DNA of 64,000 nucleotides. Origin: Lysobacter sp. FW306-1B-D06B (GTDB taxonomy: Bacteria > Pseudomonadota > Gammaproteobacteria > Xanthomonadales > Xanthomonadaceae). Positions 46,534-54,220 of the stretch are shown here, in pieces. The stretch spans positions 1,488,001 through 1,552,000 of the forward strand of contig NZ_CP151802.1 in assembly GCF_038446665.1 (NCBI RefSeq). Direction: 5' to 3'. The notes beneath the pieces were generated by a model. It saw only the letters and a list, made by a program, of their open reading frames with translations. It did not search any database and had not been told where the DNA came from. Positions within the stretch are counted from its first letter, which is position 1. Every line of letters starts with the position of its first letter. Both the position numbers and the translations under genes were made by a program.

Positions 46534-48221
46534 ACGTGGACGTCACTCCGCCGCGGCCGGAACTGCGCGTCGACCAGGTGCGCGACGTGCGCACGCGCGC
46601 GCTGACGGCCGGGCAGTCGTGGCTGCCGATGCTGCAGGACGAACTCGCGCTGGACGCTGCGATGTTCACCGTGCTGCTGGGCGAGTTGTCCGGCGTCGAG
46701 CCGATGCCGTCCGTGGAGTTGTACGCGGCCACGCCGGACTTCGACGTCGCCGCCTACGTGGAATGCGCGCGTCGCGATTGCGTGGTGCTGCGCGATCCGC
46801 AGCGCGGGCTGAGCCTGGTGCTGGCCGATCCGTTCGCGGAAGACACCGTGCAATGGGCGCAGTCCGCGATCCGCGAGCCTTGCGCCCTGCGGCTGGCGCA
46901 TCTGGACGAACTGCGCGCGTACTTGGCCCAGGCCGAGCAGACGGTGCGTGCGACCGAAGGCAGCGTCGGCGGCCTGGGCACCGTCGATGCCGTCGGCGAA
47001 GACGAGCTGCTGTCGCTGGAGAAGATCGAGGCCGACGCCAGCCCGGTCGTGCGCGTGGTCAGCTCCATCCTGTACGACGCGCTCAAACAGGAAGCTTCGG
47101 ACATCCACCTCAAGTCCACGCCCGTGGGCATGAGCGTGAAGTTCCGCATCGACGGCGTGCTGGTGCCGGTGTCGGACGTCAGCGGCGCGGACACCGCGCA
47201 GCGGATCATTTCGCGCATCAAGGTGATGTCCGAGCTCGACATCGCCGAGCGGCGCGTGCCGCAGGACGGCCGCTTCCGCGTCAAGGTGCGCGACGGGCAG
47301 GTGGACTTCCGTGTGTCGATCATGCCCAGCATCCACGGCGAGGACGCCGTGCTGCGTCTGCTCGACCGCAGCACGCTGACGGGCAGTCGCGACCAGATGC
47401 TGCAGCTGGCCGACCTGGACCTGGCGCCCGATGCGCTTTCGACGCTGCGCAGGCTGGTCGCCCAGCCCTACGGCATGGTGCTGGTGACCGGCCCGACCGG
47501 CTCGGGCAAGACCACCACGCTGTACGCCGCCATCGACGAGATCAACAGCGGCCACGAGAACATCATCACCATCGAAGACCCGGTGGAGTACCAGCTGCCG
47601 GGCGTGCTGCAGATTCCGGTCAACGAGAAGAAGGGACTGACGTTCGCGCGCGGTCTGCGTTCGATCCTGCGTCACGACCCGGACAAAATCATGGTGGGCG
47701 AGATCCGCGACGAGGACACGGCGCAGATCGCCGTGCAGGCGGCGCTGACCGGCCACCTGGTGCTCACCACCGTGCATGCGAACAACGTGTTCGACGTGGT
47801 CGGGCGACTGCTGCACATGGGCGTGGACCCGTACAGCATGGCGTCCGCGCTGGTGGGCGTGTGGGCGCAGCGCCTGCTGCGCGTGAACTGCACCGAGTGC
47901 GCGCACGCCTATCAGCCCGATGCGGAAACGCTGGCGATGTCCGGGCTGGACGCCGGCGAACTGGTCGGCAAGCCGTTGCGCTGCGGGCGCGGCTGCGGCC
48001 ATTGCCGTGGCACCGGTTACAAGGGCCGCCGCGTGGTCGCCGAGTACCTGGTGATGAACGACACGCTGCGCGAGCTGGTGGCCACCAAGGCGCCCGTGAC
48101 CGCATTGCGCGCGGCCGCAGCGCGACAAGGCGGCGGAAGTCTGCGTGCGGTCGCGCTGGATCTGTTCTTCCGGGGCGACACCACCCTGGCCGAAGTCAAC
48201 CGCGTCACCTTCGCGGAGTAA
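46530..48221 (+). CDS. gspE: Type II secretion ATPase (GspE-like)
   Basis: A 563-aa cytoplasmic ATPase of the GspE/PulE/PilB family that powers pseudopilus assembly. It starts at GTG 46530, overlapping the F stop. It has an N-terminal N1E/MshEN-like region, then LKQEASDIHLKSTPVGMSVK, Walker A GPTGSGKTTTL, the Asp-box IIITIEDPVEYQ-like strand, Walker B MVGEIRDEDTAQ and the His-box LTTVHANN. A CxxC/CxxC zinc motif (NCTEC and GCGHC) marks the GspE/PilB class. The order F-E-L-N-O-P-D resembles MSHA/type IV pilus clusters as much as canonical gsp operons. Confidence 0.93.
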   Translation: MNVDVTPPRPELRVDQVRDVRTRALTAGQSWLPMLQDELALDAAMFTVLLGELSGVEPMPSVELYAATPDFDVAAYVECARRDCVVLRDPQRGLSLVLADPFAEDTVQWAQSAIREPCALRLAHLDELRAYLAQAEQTVRATEGSVGGLGTVDAVGEDELLSLEKIEADASPVVRVVSSILYDALKQEASDIHLKSTPVGMSVKFRIDGVLVPVSDVSGADTAQRIISRIKVMSELDIAERRVPQDGRFRVKVRDGQVDFRVSIMPSIHGEDAVLRLLDRSTLTGSRDQMLQLADLDLAPDALSTLRRLVAQPYGMVLVTGPTGSGKTTTLYAAIDEINSGHENIITIEDPVEYQLPGVLQIPVNEKKGLTFARGLRSILRHDPDKIMVGEIRDEDTAQIAVQAALTGHLVLTTVHANNVFDVVGRLLHMGVDPYSMASALVGVWAQRLLRVNCTECAHAYQPDAETLAMSGLDAGELVGKPLRCGRGCGHCRGTGYKGRRVVAEYLVMNDTLRELVATKAPVTALRAAAARQGGGSLRAVALDLFFRGDTTLAEVNRVTFAE

Positions 48222-48226
48222 TCGTC

Positions 48227-48985
48227 GTGCCAAGCCCTCCCATCCACCTCTACGTCGCCAGCACCACGTGGGTCGCCCTGCGACCCGGCGACGCGGGCGG
48301 CGCGATCGCCGGCGAGCACGGCGGTGGCGAACCCGATGCGGCGGAGTGGGCGCGCATCGTGCAGACGCTGTCAACGCACTTCAAGGCGATCGGCACGGTG
48401 CGCCTGGTGCTGTCGGCGCGGCTGTGCCGCTTCCTCGTCGCGCCGTGGGTGTCGGACTGTTTCACCGGCGCGTCGATCCGCGCATCGGTGATGGCGATGT
48501 TCGCCGGACACGAAGTAAGCGACACCTCGCACCACGTCGAGATCGACTGGCCCGCTTACGGGCAGCCGGTGCCCGCGGTCGCCTATCCGCGCGCGCTGGT
48601 CGAAACCGTGCGCAACGCGCTGCAGACCGGCGGCGGCCGCGTGCAGTCCACGGTCGCCAGCGTGGTGCCGGTGCTGCGGCGCTACGGTGGCACGCTCGCA
48701 TCGACGGCGAGCGCGCTGCTCGCATATGCCGAGGACGACGGCATCACCGGCATCACCCTGGAGCGGGGCCGGCTGGTGCAGGTGGAAACCCTGTCCGCGC
48801 AGGGGCACGGGCTGGCTGATGCGACGCTGTGGCTGTCGCGCAAGCGTTTCGCGTTTGCCGACGACAACGCGTTGCATTGGCTGGGTTCGGCCGCGCCGCC
48901 GGACGCGTTCGCCGGCACGCTGTTGCCCGTTCAAGGCGATGCGCCGGCATCGGCCGGTCATGCACTGGTGGCCGCATGCGCATGA
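48227..48985 (+). CDS. Actin-fold GspL/PilM-like cytoplasmic platform protein
   Basis: A 252-aa protein starting at GTG 48227 (GGAG 8 bases upstream), directly after gspE. It lacks membrane segments and has the alternating strand/helix character of the PilM/GspL cytoplasmic domain: IHLYVASTTWVALRP, TVRLVLSARLCRFLVAPWVS, and AYAEDDGITGITLERGRLVQ. In this position a PilM-type protein would link the ATPase to the PilN/PilO-like proteins encoded next. Direct similarity is weak, so the assignment leans on position and fold pattern. Confidence 0.6.
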   Translation: MPSPPIHLYVASTTWVALRPGDAGGAIAGEHGGGEPDAAEWARIVQTLSTHFKAIGTVRLVLSARLCRFLVAPWVSDCFTGASIRASVMAMFAGHEVSDTSHHVEIDWPAYGQPVPAVAYPRALVETVRNALQTGGGRVQSTVASVVPVLRRYGGTLASTASALLAYAEDDGITGITLERGRLVQVETLSAQGHGLADATLWLSRKRFAFADDNALHWLGSAAPPDAFAGTLLPVQGDAPASAGHALVAACA

Positions 48986-49497
48986 GTCTTCTGCCGCGGA
49001 TCGAATGGCGCCTGGGGGCGCAGCGGCCGGGTGCCCTGGCGTGCGCTCTGCTCGCATGCGTCGTGCTGACAATCGGCGTGCTCGCTTATGCGCGCTCCGG
49101 CGTGGACGCACGATTGCAGCATCGCGAACGGCAACTGGACAAAGCGATGCAGCGCCGCCCGGCGGCGACTCCGCGTCGCGCTCCGCCGAGCGAACAGCGC
49201 AGTGCGACACAGGTGCGTCAGCTCCAGTCGCAGATCGCGCTGCTCAATCGCGACTGGGTGAAGCTGCTGCAGGAGATCGTTCCCGCCAAGGGCGCGGTGC
49301 GCCTGCTGGGCGTGGACGTCAACGCAACCACCGCCGCGATCCGCATCACCGGACATGCCGGCGATTCGGCCGAAGCGAACGCCTACGCGGAGGCATTGCA
49401 GGCGCGCGGGCACGGGCTGCACGACGTGCGGCTGCTGTTGCTGGAGCGCAAGAACGGCGGCATCCATTTCGAAGTGAGCGCGCGATGGGCGCAGTAG
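48976..49497 (+). CDS. PilN/GspL-C-like bitopic membrane protein
   Basis: A 173-aa protein: a short cytoplasmic start (MRMSLLPRIEWR), one membrane helix (ACALLACVVLTIGVLAY), a basic coiled segment, and a periplasmic ferredoxin-like half (RLLGVDVNATTAAIRITGHA; RLLLLERKNGGIHFEVSARW). This is the PilN layout. The ATG at 48982 overlaps the preceding stop as ATGA; ATG 48976 has the better spacing to GGTGG. It is expected to sit in the inner-membrane platform with the PilO-like protein. Confidence 0.7.
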   Translation: MRMSLLPRIEWRLGAQRPGALACALLACVVLTIGVLAYARSGVDARLQHRERQLDKAMQRRPAATPRRAPPSEQRSATQVRQLQSQIALLNRDWVKLLQEIVPAKGAVRLLGVDVNATTAAIRITGHAGDSAEANAYAEALQARGHGLHDVRLLLLERKNGGIHFEVSARWAQ

Positions 49498-50048
49498 ACC
49501 CGCGGAAACTGGTGTGGGCGCTCAACCGTGGCTACCTTCGCCAGGGTGCGGTGTTCGTGTTGGCGGTGGCCGGAGCCGTCGTCGCGCTGGGCCTGATGCT
49601 CTCGCTCGCGCTGGACGCCCTGCGTTTGCACCGTACCGAGCAGGCCCTGAGCGCACGCCTGGAAGCGCTTCGCGCCGCACCGCAAGCGATCGCCCAGCAG
49701 GCTCCCGACGATGCCCTGCCGTTGCCGGAGCTCTCGCAGCGTTTCCACATCAACCGCCGCATCCTCGATGCCCTCAGCTCGGCGGCAGTGGCGCCGGAGC
49801 AGATCCGCTTCAAGTTCGAGAACGTCGACGACGCGGGCTTCGTGCGGCAGACGGCGGTGTTCACGCTCAAGGCGCCGTGGAGCGAGATCGCCAAGGCGCT
49901 GGCGGCATTGCAGGCCTCGGACCGCTCGCTCTACATCGCCCGACTGCGCCTGGAACGCGAGCAGCCCGGCGATCCGCTGGTCACCGCGGAGCTGCAGGTC
50001 GCCGTCGCGCTGACCACGCCGGCAAGCGAGGGAGATCAGGCGCCGTGA
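49485..50048 (+). CDS. PilO/GspM-like bitopic membrane protein
   Basis: A 187-aa protein with a membrane helix near the N-terminus (GAVFVLAVAGAVVALGLML), a coiled-coil stretch (RTEQALSARLEALRAAPQAI) and a periplasmic alpha/beta domain (QIRFKFENVDDAGFVRQTAV; DRSLYIARLRLEREQPG). That is the architecture of PilO and GspM. It overlaps the upstream gene by 13 bases and the next by a GTGA junction. It probably pairs with the PilN-like protein. Confidence 0.7.
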   Translation: MGAVDPRKLVWALNRGYLRQGAVFVLAVAGAVVALGLMLSLALDALRLHRTEQALSARLEALRAAPQAIAQQAPDDALPLPELSQRFHINRRILDALSSAAVAPEQIRFKFENVDDAGFVRQTAVFTLKAPWSEIAKALAALQASDRSLYIARLRLEREQPGDPLVTAELQVAVALTTPASEGDQAP

Positions 50049-50539
50049 AGCGCTACTTCCGGCCAATGGCGTATTCGTCGATCGTCGTCCTGGCGGCGCT
50101 GGCGCTGTTCGGCGGCGAGTCGCCGGCCGACACCACGACGGTGGAAGCGGCGCCGGTGCGCACGACGACGGCCCCGATCGCGCGCGCGCAACGCAAGTCC
50201 GAACTGCCCACGGTGCAGGAGCGCGAGAGCGATGCGTTCCCCGCTGCGTTGTTCGCGGATGACGCCGCGCCGCCGACACCCGTTCCCGCGCCAGCTGCGC
50301 CTGCGGCCCCCGTTGCCGCCGCGCCGGCCGACCTGAAAGTGCTGGGCTGGATGCAGTCCGGGTCGGTGCCCCACGTGTTCGTGGAATGGAACGACACCAG
50401 CTACACGCTCAAGCGCACCGAGATGGTCGAAGACCTGTACCGCTTCGACGAGATCGGCGGCGGCTTCGCCAACTTCACCTATATGCCCACGGGGGAATCG
50501 CGGCGCTATGCCGTGAGCGACCCCGCGCTGCTGGAATGA
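50045..50539 (+). CDS. GspC/PilP-like periplasmic linker protein
   Basis: A 164-aa protein beginning at GTG 50045, overlapping the previous stop. One membrane helix (YSSIVVLAALALFGG) precedes a Pro/Ala linker (residues about 80-100) and a small beta domain (DLKVLGWMQSGSVPHVFVEW, MVEDLYRFDEIGGGFANFTY) that looks like the homology region of GspC or PilP. In both families this domain contacts the secretin. It is encoded directly before the secretin gene. Confidence 0.7.
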   Translation: MKRYFRPMAYSSIVVLAALALFGGESPADTTTVEAAPVRTTTAPIARAQRKSELPTVQERESDAFPAALFADDAAPPTPVPAPAAPAAPVAAAPADLKVLGWMQSGSVPHVFVEWNDTSYTLKRTEMVEDLYRFDEIGGGFANFTYMPTGESRRYAVSDPALLE

Positions 50540-50550
50540 TCGAGGTAAGG

Positions 50551-52854
50551 ATGCACACACGTTATGCGCGTCGCGCGCGGGGAATGCTGGTGCTGGCGGC
50601 CGCCGTGCTGCTGGCCGGCTGTGGCGCGGCGGGACAGTTCCGCAAGGCCGACCGCTTGTTCGAGGACGGCGACTACGTGCAGGCGGTCGCCCAGTACGAG
50701 GCCGTCTCCGCGGCCAGTCCCCACGATGTGCGCTACCGCCAGCAGTATCTGTTCAAGAAGCGCCTTGCCCTGGAGACCCTGTTCCGCGACGGCGAGCGCG
50801 CGCGCCAGCAGGGCAATTTCGCGCAGGCCGAGGGCGCGTATCAGACCATCCTGCAGATCGAGCCCGGCAACAGCGCGGCGCAGGAATGGCTGCGTCGCCT
50901 GGCGGCGATGCGTCGGCACAACGAAGAGTTGATGAAGATCGACGAGCTGATTGCCGCCGGTGAGCCGGACCAGGCCGAGGAGCGCGTGCGCGACGTGCTG
51001 GCCGAAGCGCCGGACAACCTGCGCGCGCAGAACAGCCTGGACCGCATCCGCACCGCGGTGGCGAGCAAGAAGGCCCGGGAGGACACCCTCGGCGAGCAGT
51101 TCCGCAAGCCCGTCACGCTCGAGTTCCGCGATGTGCCGGTGAAGACCGCGTTCGAAGTGCTGTCCAACGCGTCGGGCATCAACTTCGTCTACGACCAGGA
51201 CATCCGCCCGGACCTGAAAGTCACCGTGTTCCTGCGCAAGACGCCGCTGGACGAGGCCATCCGCATGATCGGCCTGTCGACGAACCTGGAAACGCGGCCG
51301 CTCAACAACAACTCGGTGATGGTCTTTCCGCGCACGCCGCAGAAGATCAGCGATTACCGCCAGCTCAACATCCGCACGTTCTACCTGGCCAACGCGCAGG
51401 CCAAGACCGTGGCGGAAACGCTCAAGACCATCCTCAAGAGCGAGAACCTCGTCGTCGACGAGAAGCTCAACATGCTGGTGATGCGCGACAGCCCGGACGC
51501 CATCCGCCTGGCCGAACGCCTGGTCGCACTGCAGGACATCGGCGAACCGGAGGTGGTGCTCGATGTGGAAGTGCTGGAGGTCAAGCGCTCCTCGCTGCTC
51601 GACATGGGCATCAGCCTGCCGGACGAGATCGCCTTCTCCGTGGTCGGGCCGGGGCAGACCAGCACCGCATTGCCGATCAGCCAGCTGCGCAACCTCAACT
51701 CCGATTCGATCTTCGCCACCGTGCCCAATGCCACGGTGAAGCTGCACGACGAGCGCTCGGACGCGAAGATCCTCGCCAATCCGAAGATCCGCGTGAAGAG
51801 CAAGGAGAAGGCGAGCATCCTCATCGGCGACAAGGTGCCGGTGATCACCTCCACGTCCACTTCGACGGGCTTCGTGTCGGAAACGGTCAACTACGTGGAC
51901 GTGGGCCTGAAGCTCGAAGTGGAGCCCGCCGTCTACGCAGGCGACGAGGTTTCGATCAAGGTGAGCCTGGAGGTCAGCAACCTGGTGCGCGAGATCGTGA
52001 CCAAGTCGGGCACGCTGTCCTATCAGATCGGTACGCGCAACGCGCAGACCGTGCTGCGCCTGAAGGACGGCGAGATGCAGATCCTCGCCGGCCTGATCAA
52101 CAAGGAGGATCGACAGGTCGCCAACGGCTGGCCGTTCATCTCGCGCTTCCCGATCCTTAACCGCATCTTCGGCACGCAGAAGGACGACGTCCAGAACACG
52201 GAGATCGTGCTGTCGATCCGGCCGCGCCTGGTCCGTGGCGTGCGTCATGCCGGGCTGGACGAGATGGAGTTCGAGAGCGGCACGGCTTCGTACCTGCGTG
52301 GCCGCAATGGCGCGCCGCCGGCCGAGCCGGAAGTCCAGGCGCCTGCCGCGACGGCGCCGACCGGCGCGGGCGCGGCGTCACCGGGCGCCGCCGTTCCGTC
52401 GGCGCTGCCGTCCGATGCGCCTGCGCAGGCGCAGCCCTTGCCGCCTTCGTCCAACGTCCTGCTGGACTGGGCCGTGCCCGGCGAGGTGCGCGCCGGCGAA
52501 CAGTTCACGGCGGTGCTCAACATCAGCGCGTTGAAGGCGATCGAGCAGCTCCCCGTGCTGATCGGTTTCGATCCCAAGGTGCTGCAGGTGGTCGGCATCG
52601 AGGAAGGCATGTTCATGTCGCAGGGCGGCGGCCAGAGCACGCTGACGCAGCAGGTGAACCTGTCGGACGGAAAGATCGTCGCCACCGCGACGCGCCAGGG
52701 CACGGCGGTGTCGGGCCAGGGCACGCTGCTGCAGATCAACTTCCGCGCGTTGGCCGCGGCCGACCGCACCGACGTGCGCGTGCTGTCGGCCACGCCCGCG
52801 CCGGAGCAGGTGGGGCCCGCGCGCACCGCCAGCGTCGCGATCAAGGTCCGATGA
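50551..52854 (+). CDS. gspD: Lipoprotein secretin with TPRs and C-terminal cohesin-like domain
   Basis: A 767-aa outer-membrane channel. The lipobox LLAGC follows the signal helix. Residues about 25-150 resemble TPRs (ADRLFEDGDYVQAVAQYEAV), replacing a GspD N-terminus. A secretin/STN domain follows (VTLEFRDVPVKTAFEVLSNA), then an N1 domain (NIRTFYLANAQAKTVAETL) and the secretin core (KASILIGDKVPVITSTSTST; GEMQILAGLINKEDRQVANG; GWPFISRFPILNRIFG). A Pro/Ala linker leads to residues 635-767, a cohesin-like beta-domain (FTAVLNISALKAIEQLPVLI). Start is ATG 50551 after GAGG; ATG 50536 is possible. The lipid anchor could remove the need for a separate pilotin (inference). Confidence 0.87.
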   Translation: MHTRYARRARGMLVLAAAVLLAGCGAAGQFRKADRLFEDGDYVQAVAQYEAVSAASPHDVRYRQQYLFKKRLALETLFRDGERARQQGNFAQAEGAYQTILQIEPGNSAAQEWLRRLAAMRRHNEELMKIDELIAAGEPDQAEERVRDVLAEAPDNLRAQNSLDRIRTAVASKKAREDTLGEQFRKPVTLEFRDVPVKTAFEVLSNASGINFVYDQDIRPDLKVTVFLRKTPLDEAIRMIGLSTNLETRPLNNNSVMVFPRTPQKISDYRQLNIRTFYLANAQAKTVAETLKTILKSENLVVDEKLNMLVMRDSPDAIRLAERLVALQDIGEPEVVLDVEVLEVKRSSLLDMGISLPDEIAFSVVGPGQTSTALPISQLRNLNSDSIFATVPNATVKLHDERSDAKILANPKIRVKSKEKASILIGDKVPVITSTSTSTGFVSETVNYVDVGLKLEVEPAVYAGDEVSIKVSLEVSNLVREIVTKSGTLSYQIGTRNAQTVLRLKDGEMQILAGLINKEDRQVANGWPFISRFPILNRIFGTQKDDVQNTEIVLSIRPRLVRGVRHAGLDEMEFESGTASYLRGRNGAPPAEPEVQAPAATAPTGAGAASPGAAVPSALPSDAPAQAQPLPPSSNVLLDWAVPGEVRAGEQFTAVLNISALKAIEQLPVLIGFDPKVLQVVGIEEGMFMSQGGGQSTLTQQVNLSDGKIVATATRQGTAVSGQGTLLQINFRALAAADRTDVRVLSATPAPEQVGPARTASVAIKVR

Positions 52855-53330
52855 GCCGGCGCCGCACCGCGGGTTTCAGCTTCATCGAACTGATGGCGTC
52901 GCTCGCCATCATGGCGGTGCTGCTGCTCATCGCGGTGCCGGCGGCGCGCATGGCGACGCAGCGCTACCGCGAGGCCGAGCTGCGCACCGCGCTGGCGCAG
53001 ATCCGCGGTGCGATCGATCGCTACAAGCGCGCGGCCGAGCAGGGCAGGGTCGAGGTCGAAAGCGGCGCCAGCGGCTATCCGCCGGACCTCACGGTGCTGG
53101 TGGAAGGCGTGGAGGACGTGAGCACGCCGGAGCGCAAACAGCTGTACTTCCTGCGGCGTTTGCCGCGCGACCCGTTCTACGCGGGAAGCGAAGCATCGCC
53201 GGAGGACACCTGGGGCCTGCGCAGTTACGACAGTCCTCCCGACGATCCGGCTCCCGGCGATGACGTGTTCGACGTGCACAGTCTTTCCGACGGCGTCGGT
53301 CTCAACGGTGTTGCCTACAAGGACTGGTGA
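52851..53330 (+). CDS. Type II secretion pseudopilin (second)
   Basis: A 159-aa pseudopilin whose ATG overlaps the secretin stop (ATGA). The cleavage site G-FSFIELM with Glu at +5 follows MSRRRTA and leads into a hydrophobic helix (ASLAIMAVLLLIAVPAARM). The C-terminal domain carries LYFLRRLPRDPFYAG, DTWGLRSYDSPPDDPAP and DVHSLSDGVGLNG, a GspG-like layout with an acidic loop. It is probably a minor or alternative G-type subunit, since the operon already encodes one G. Confidence 0.87.
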   Translation: MSRRRTAGFSFIELMASLAIMAVLLLIAVPAARMATQRYREAELRTALAQIRGAIDRYKRAAEQGRVEVESGASGYPPDLTVLVEGVEDVSTPERKQLYFLRRLPRDPFYAGSEASPEDTWGLRSYDSPPDDPAPGDDVFDVHSLSDGVGLNGVAYKDW

Positions 53331-53333
53331 GCG

Positions 53334-53714
53334 ATGGATGCTTCGCGTCGACGTGGATTCAGCCTGATCGAACTGCTGGTGGTGATGGCGATCATCGCCG
53401 CGCTGGTGACGATTGCCATGCCGCGCTACCAGGCGTCGGTGCAGACGGCCCGCCTGACCGCGCTCAAGGAAAACCTGCGCATCCTGCGCGCGAGCCTGGA
53501 CCGGTATTACGAGGACAAGGGCGTCTATCCCGAATCGCTGCAGGCGTTGGTGGAAGCCAATTACCTCAAGGGCGTGCCGATGGATCCGGTCAGCGAAAGC
53601 GCGCAGAGCTGGGTGCTGGTGGACGATCCCGAAGGCGAGGTCGATGGCATCGTCGACGTCCGCAGCGGTGCGCAGGGCGCAACGCCCGATGGCGTGGCTT
53701 ACGCGGAACTGTGA
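53334..53714 (+). CDS. Type II secretion pseudopilin (third)
   Basis: A 126-aa pseudopilin starting 3 bases after the previous stop. G-FSLIELL with Glu at +5 follows MDASRRR; the helix is VVMAIIAALVTIAMPRY. The compact C-terminal part (LRASLDRYYEDKGVYPESLQ; YLKGVPMDPVSESAQSWVLV) is shorter than classical GspG but of that type. The next gene begins on its stop (GTGA). Confidence 0.87.
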   Translation: MDASRRRGFSLIELLVVMAIIAALVTIAMPRYQASVQTARLTALKENLRILRASLDRYYEDKGVYPESLQALVEANYLKGVPMDPVSESAQSWVLVDDPEGEVDGIVDVRSGAQGATPDGVAYAEL

Positions 53715-54220
53715 CCGTGCGACGGCAGTCGGGATTCGCCTACCTGTTCCTGCTGTTCCTGCTGGCGTTGATGGCGGTCTCGGCGCTGGCGCTGGCAAGC
53801 ATCCAGCACATCGACCGGGTCCGTTCCAACGAGGCCGAGCTGCTGCGCATCGGCGACGAGTTCAGGCGCGCGATCATCCGCTATCGCGATGCCGGGATGC
53901 CGCGTGCTTATCCGCGCACGCTCGAAGAGTTGTTGCTCGACCGTCGCATGGGCCGCAACCAGCGCCACCTGCGCAAGATCTACGCCGACCCCCTGACCGG
54001 CAAGGCGGAGTGGGGCCTGGTGCTGGAGCAGGGGGCCATCGTGGGCGTCCACTCGTTGTCCGAACGCGTCCCGCTGAAGGTCTCCGGCTTCGATCCGGAT
54101 GACGCGGACTTCGAGAACGCGCTGCGTTACGCCGACTGGGTGTTCAGGGCGAGTCCCGTCCCGGCCGAAATGCGCCTGCCGGGCCGGCCGCCGTCATCAC
54201 AGCGCGCTGCAGGCGGTTGA
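53711..54220 (+). CDS. Atypical pseudopilin-like protein without Glu5
   Basis: A 169-aa protein starting at GTG 53711, overlapping the previous stop. It opens like a pseudopilin (VRRQSG-FAYLFLLFLLALMA), but the residue at +5 is Phe (F-A-Y-L-F), where pilins carry the Glu needed for assembly and N-methylation. The C-terminal domain (RRAIIRYRDAGMPRAYPRTL; RKIYADPLTGKAEWGLVLEQ; GVHSLSERVPLKVSG) retains the pseudopilin pattern. GspK-type tip subunits also lack Glu5, so it may cap the pseudopilus. Its last 24 bases overlap the 3' end of the convergent rhodanese gene. Confidence 0.8.
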   Translation: MTVRRQSGFAYLFLLFLLALMAVSALALASIQHIDRVRSNEAELLRIGDEFRRAIIRYRDAGMPRAYPRTLEELLLDRRMGRNQRHLRKIYADPLTGKAEWGLVLEQGAIVGVHSLSERVPLKVSGFDPDDADFENALRYADWVFRASPVPAEMRLPGRPPSSQRAAGG

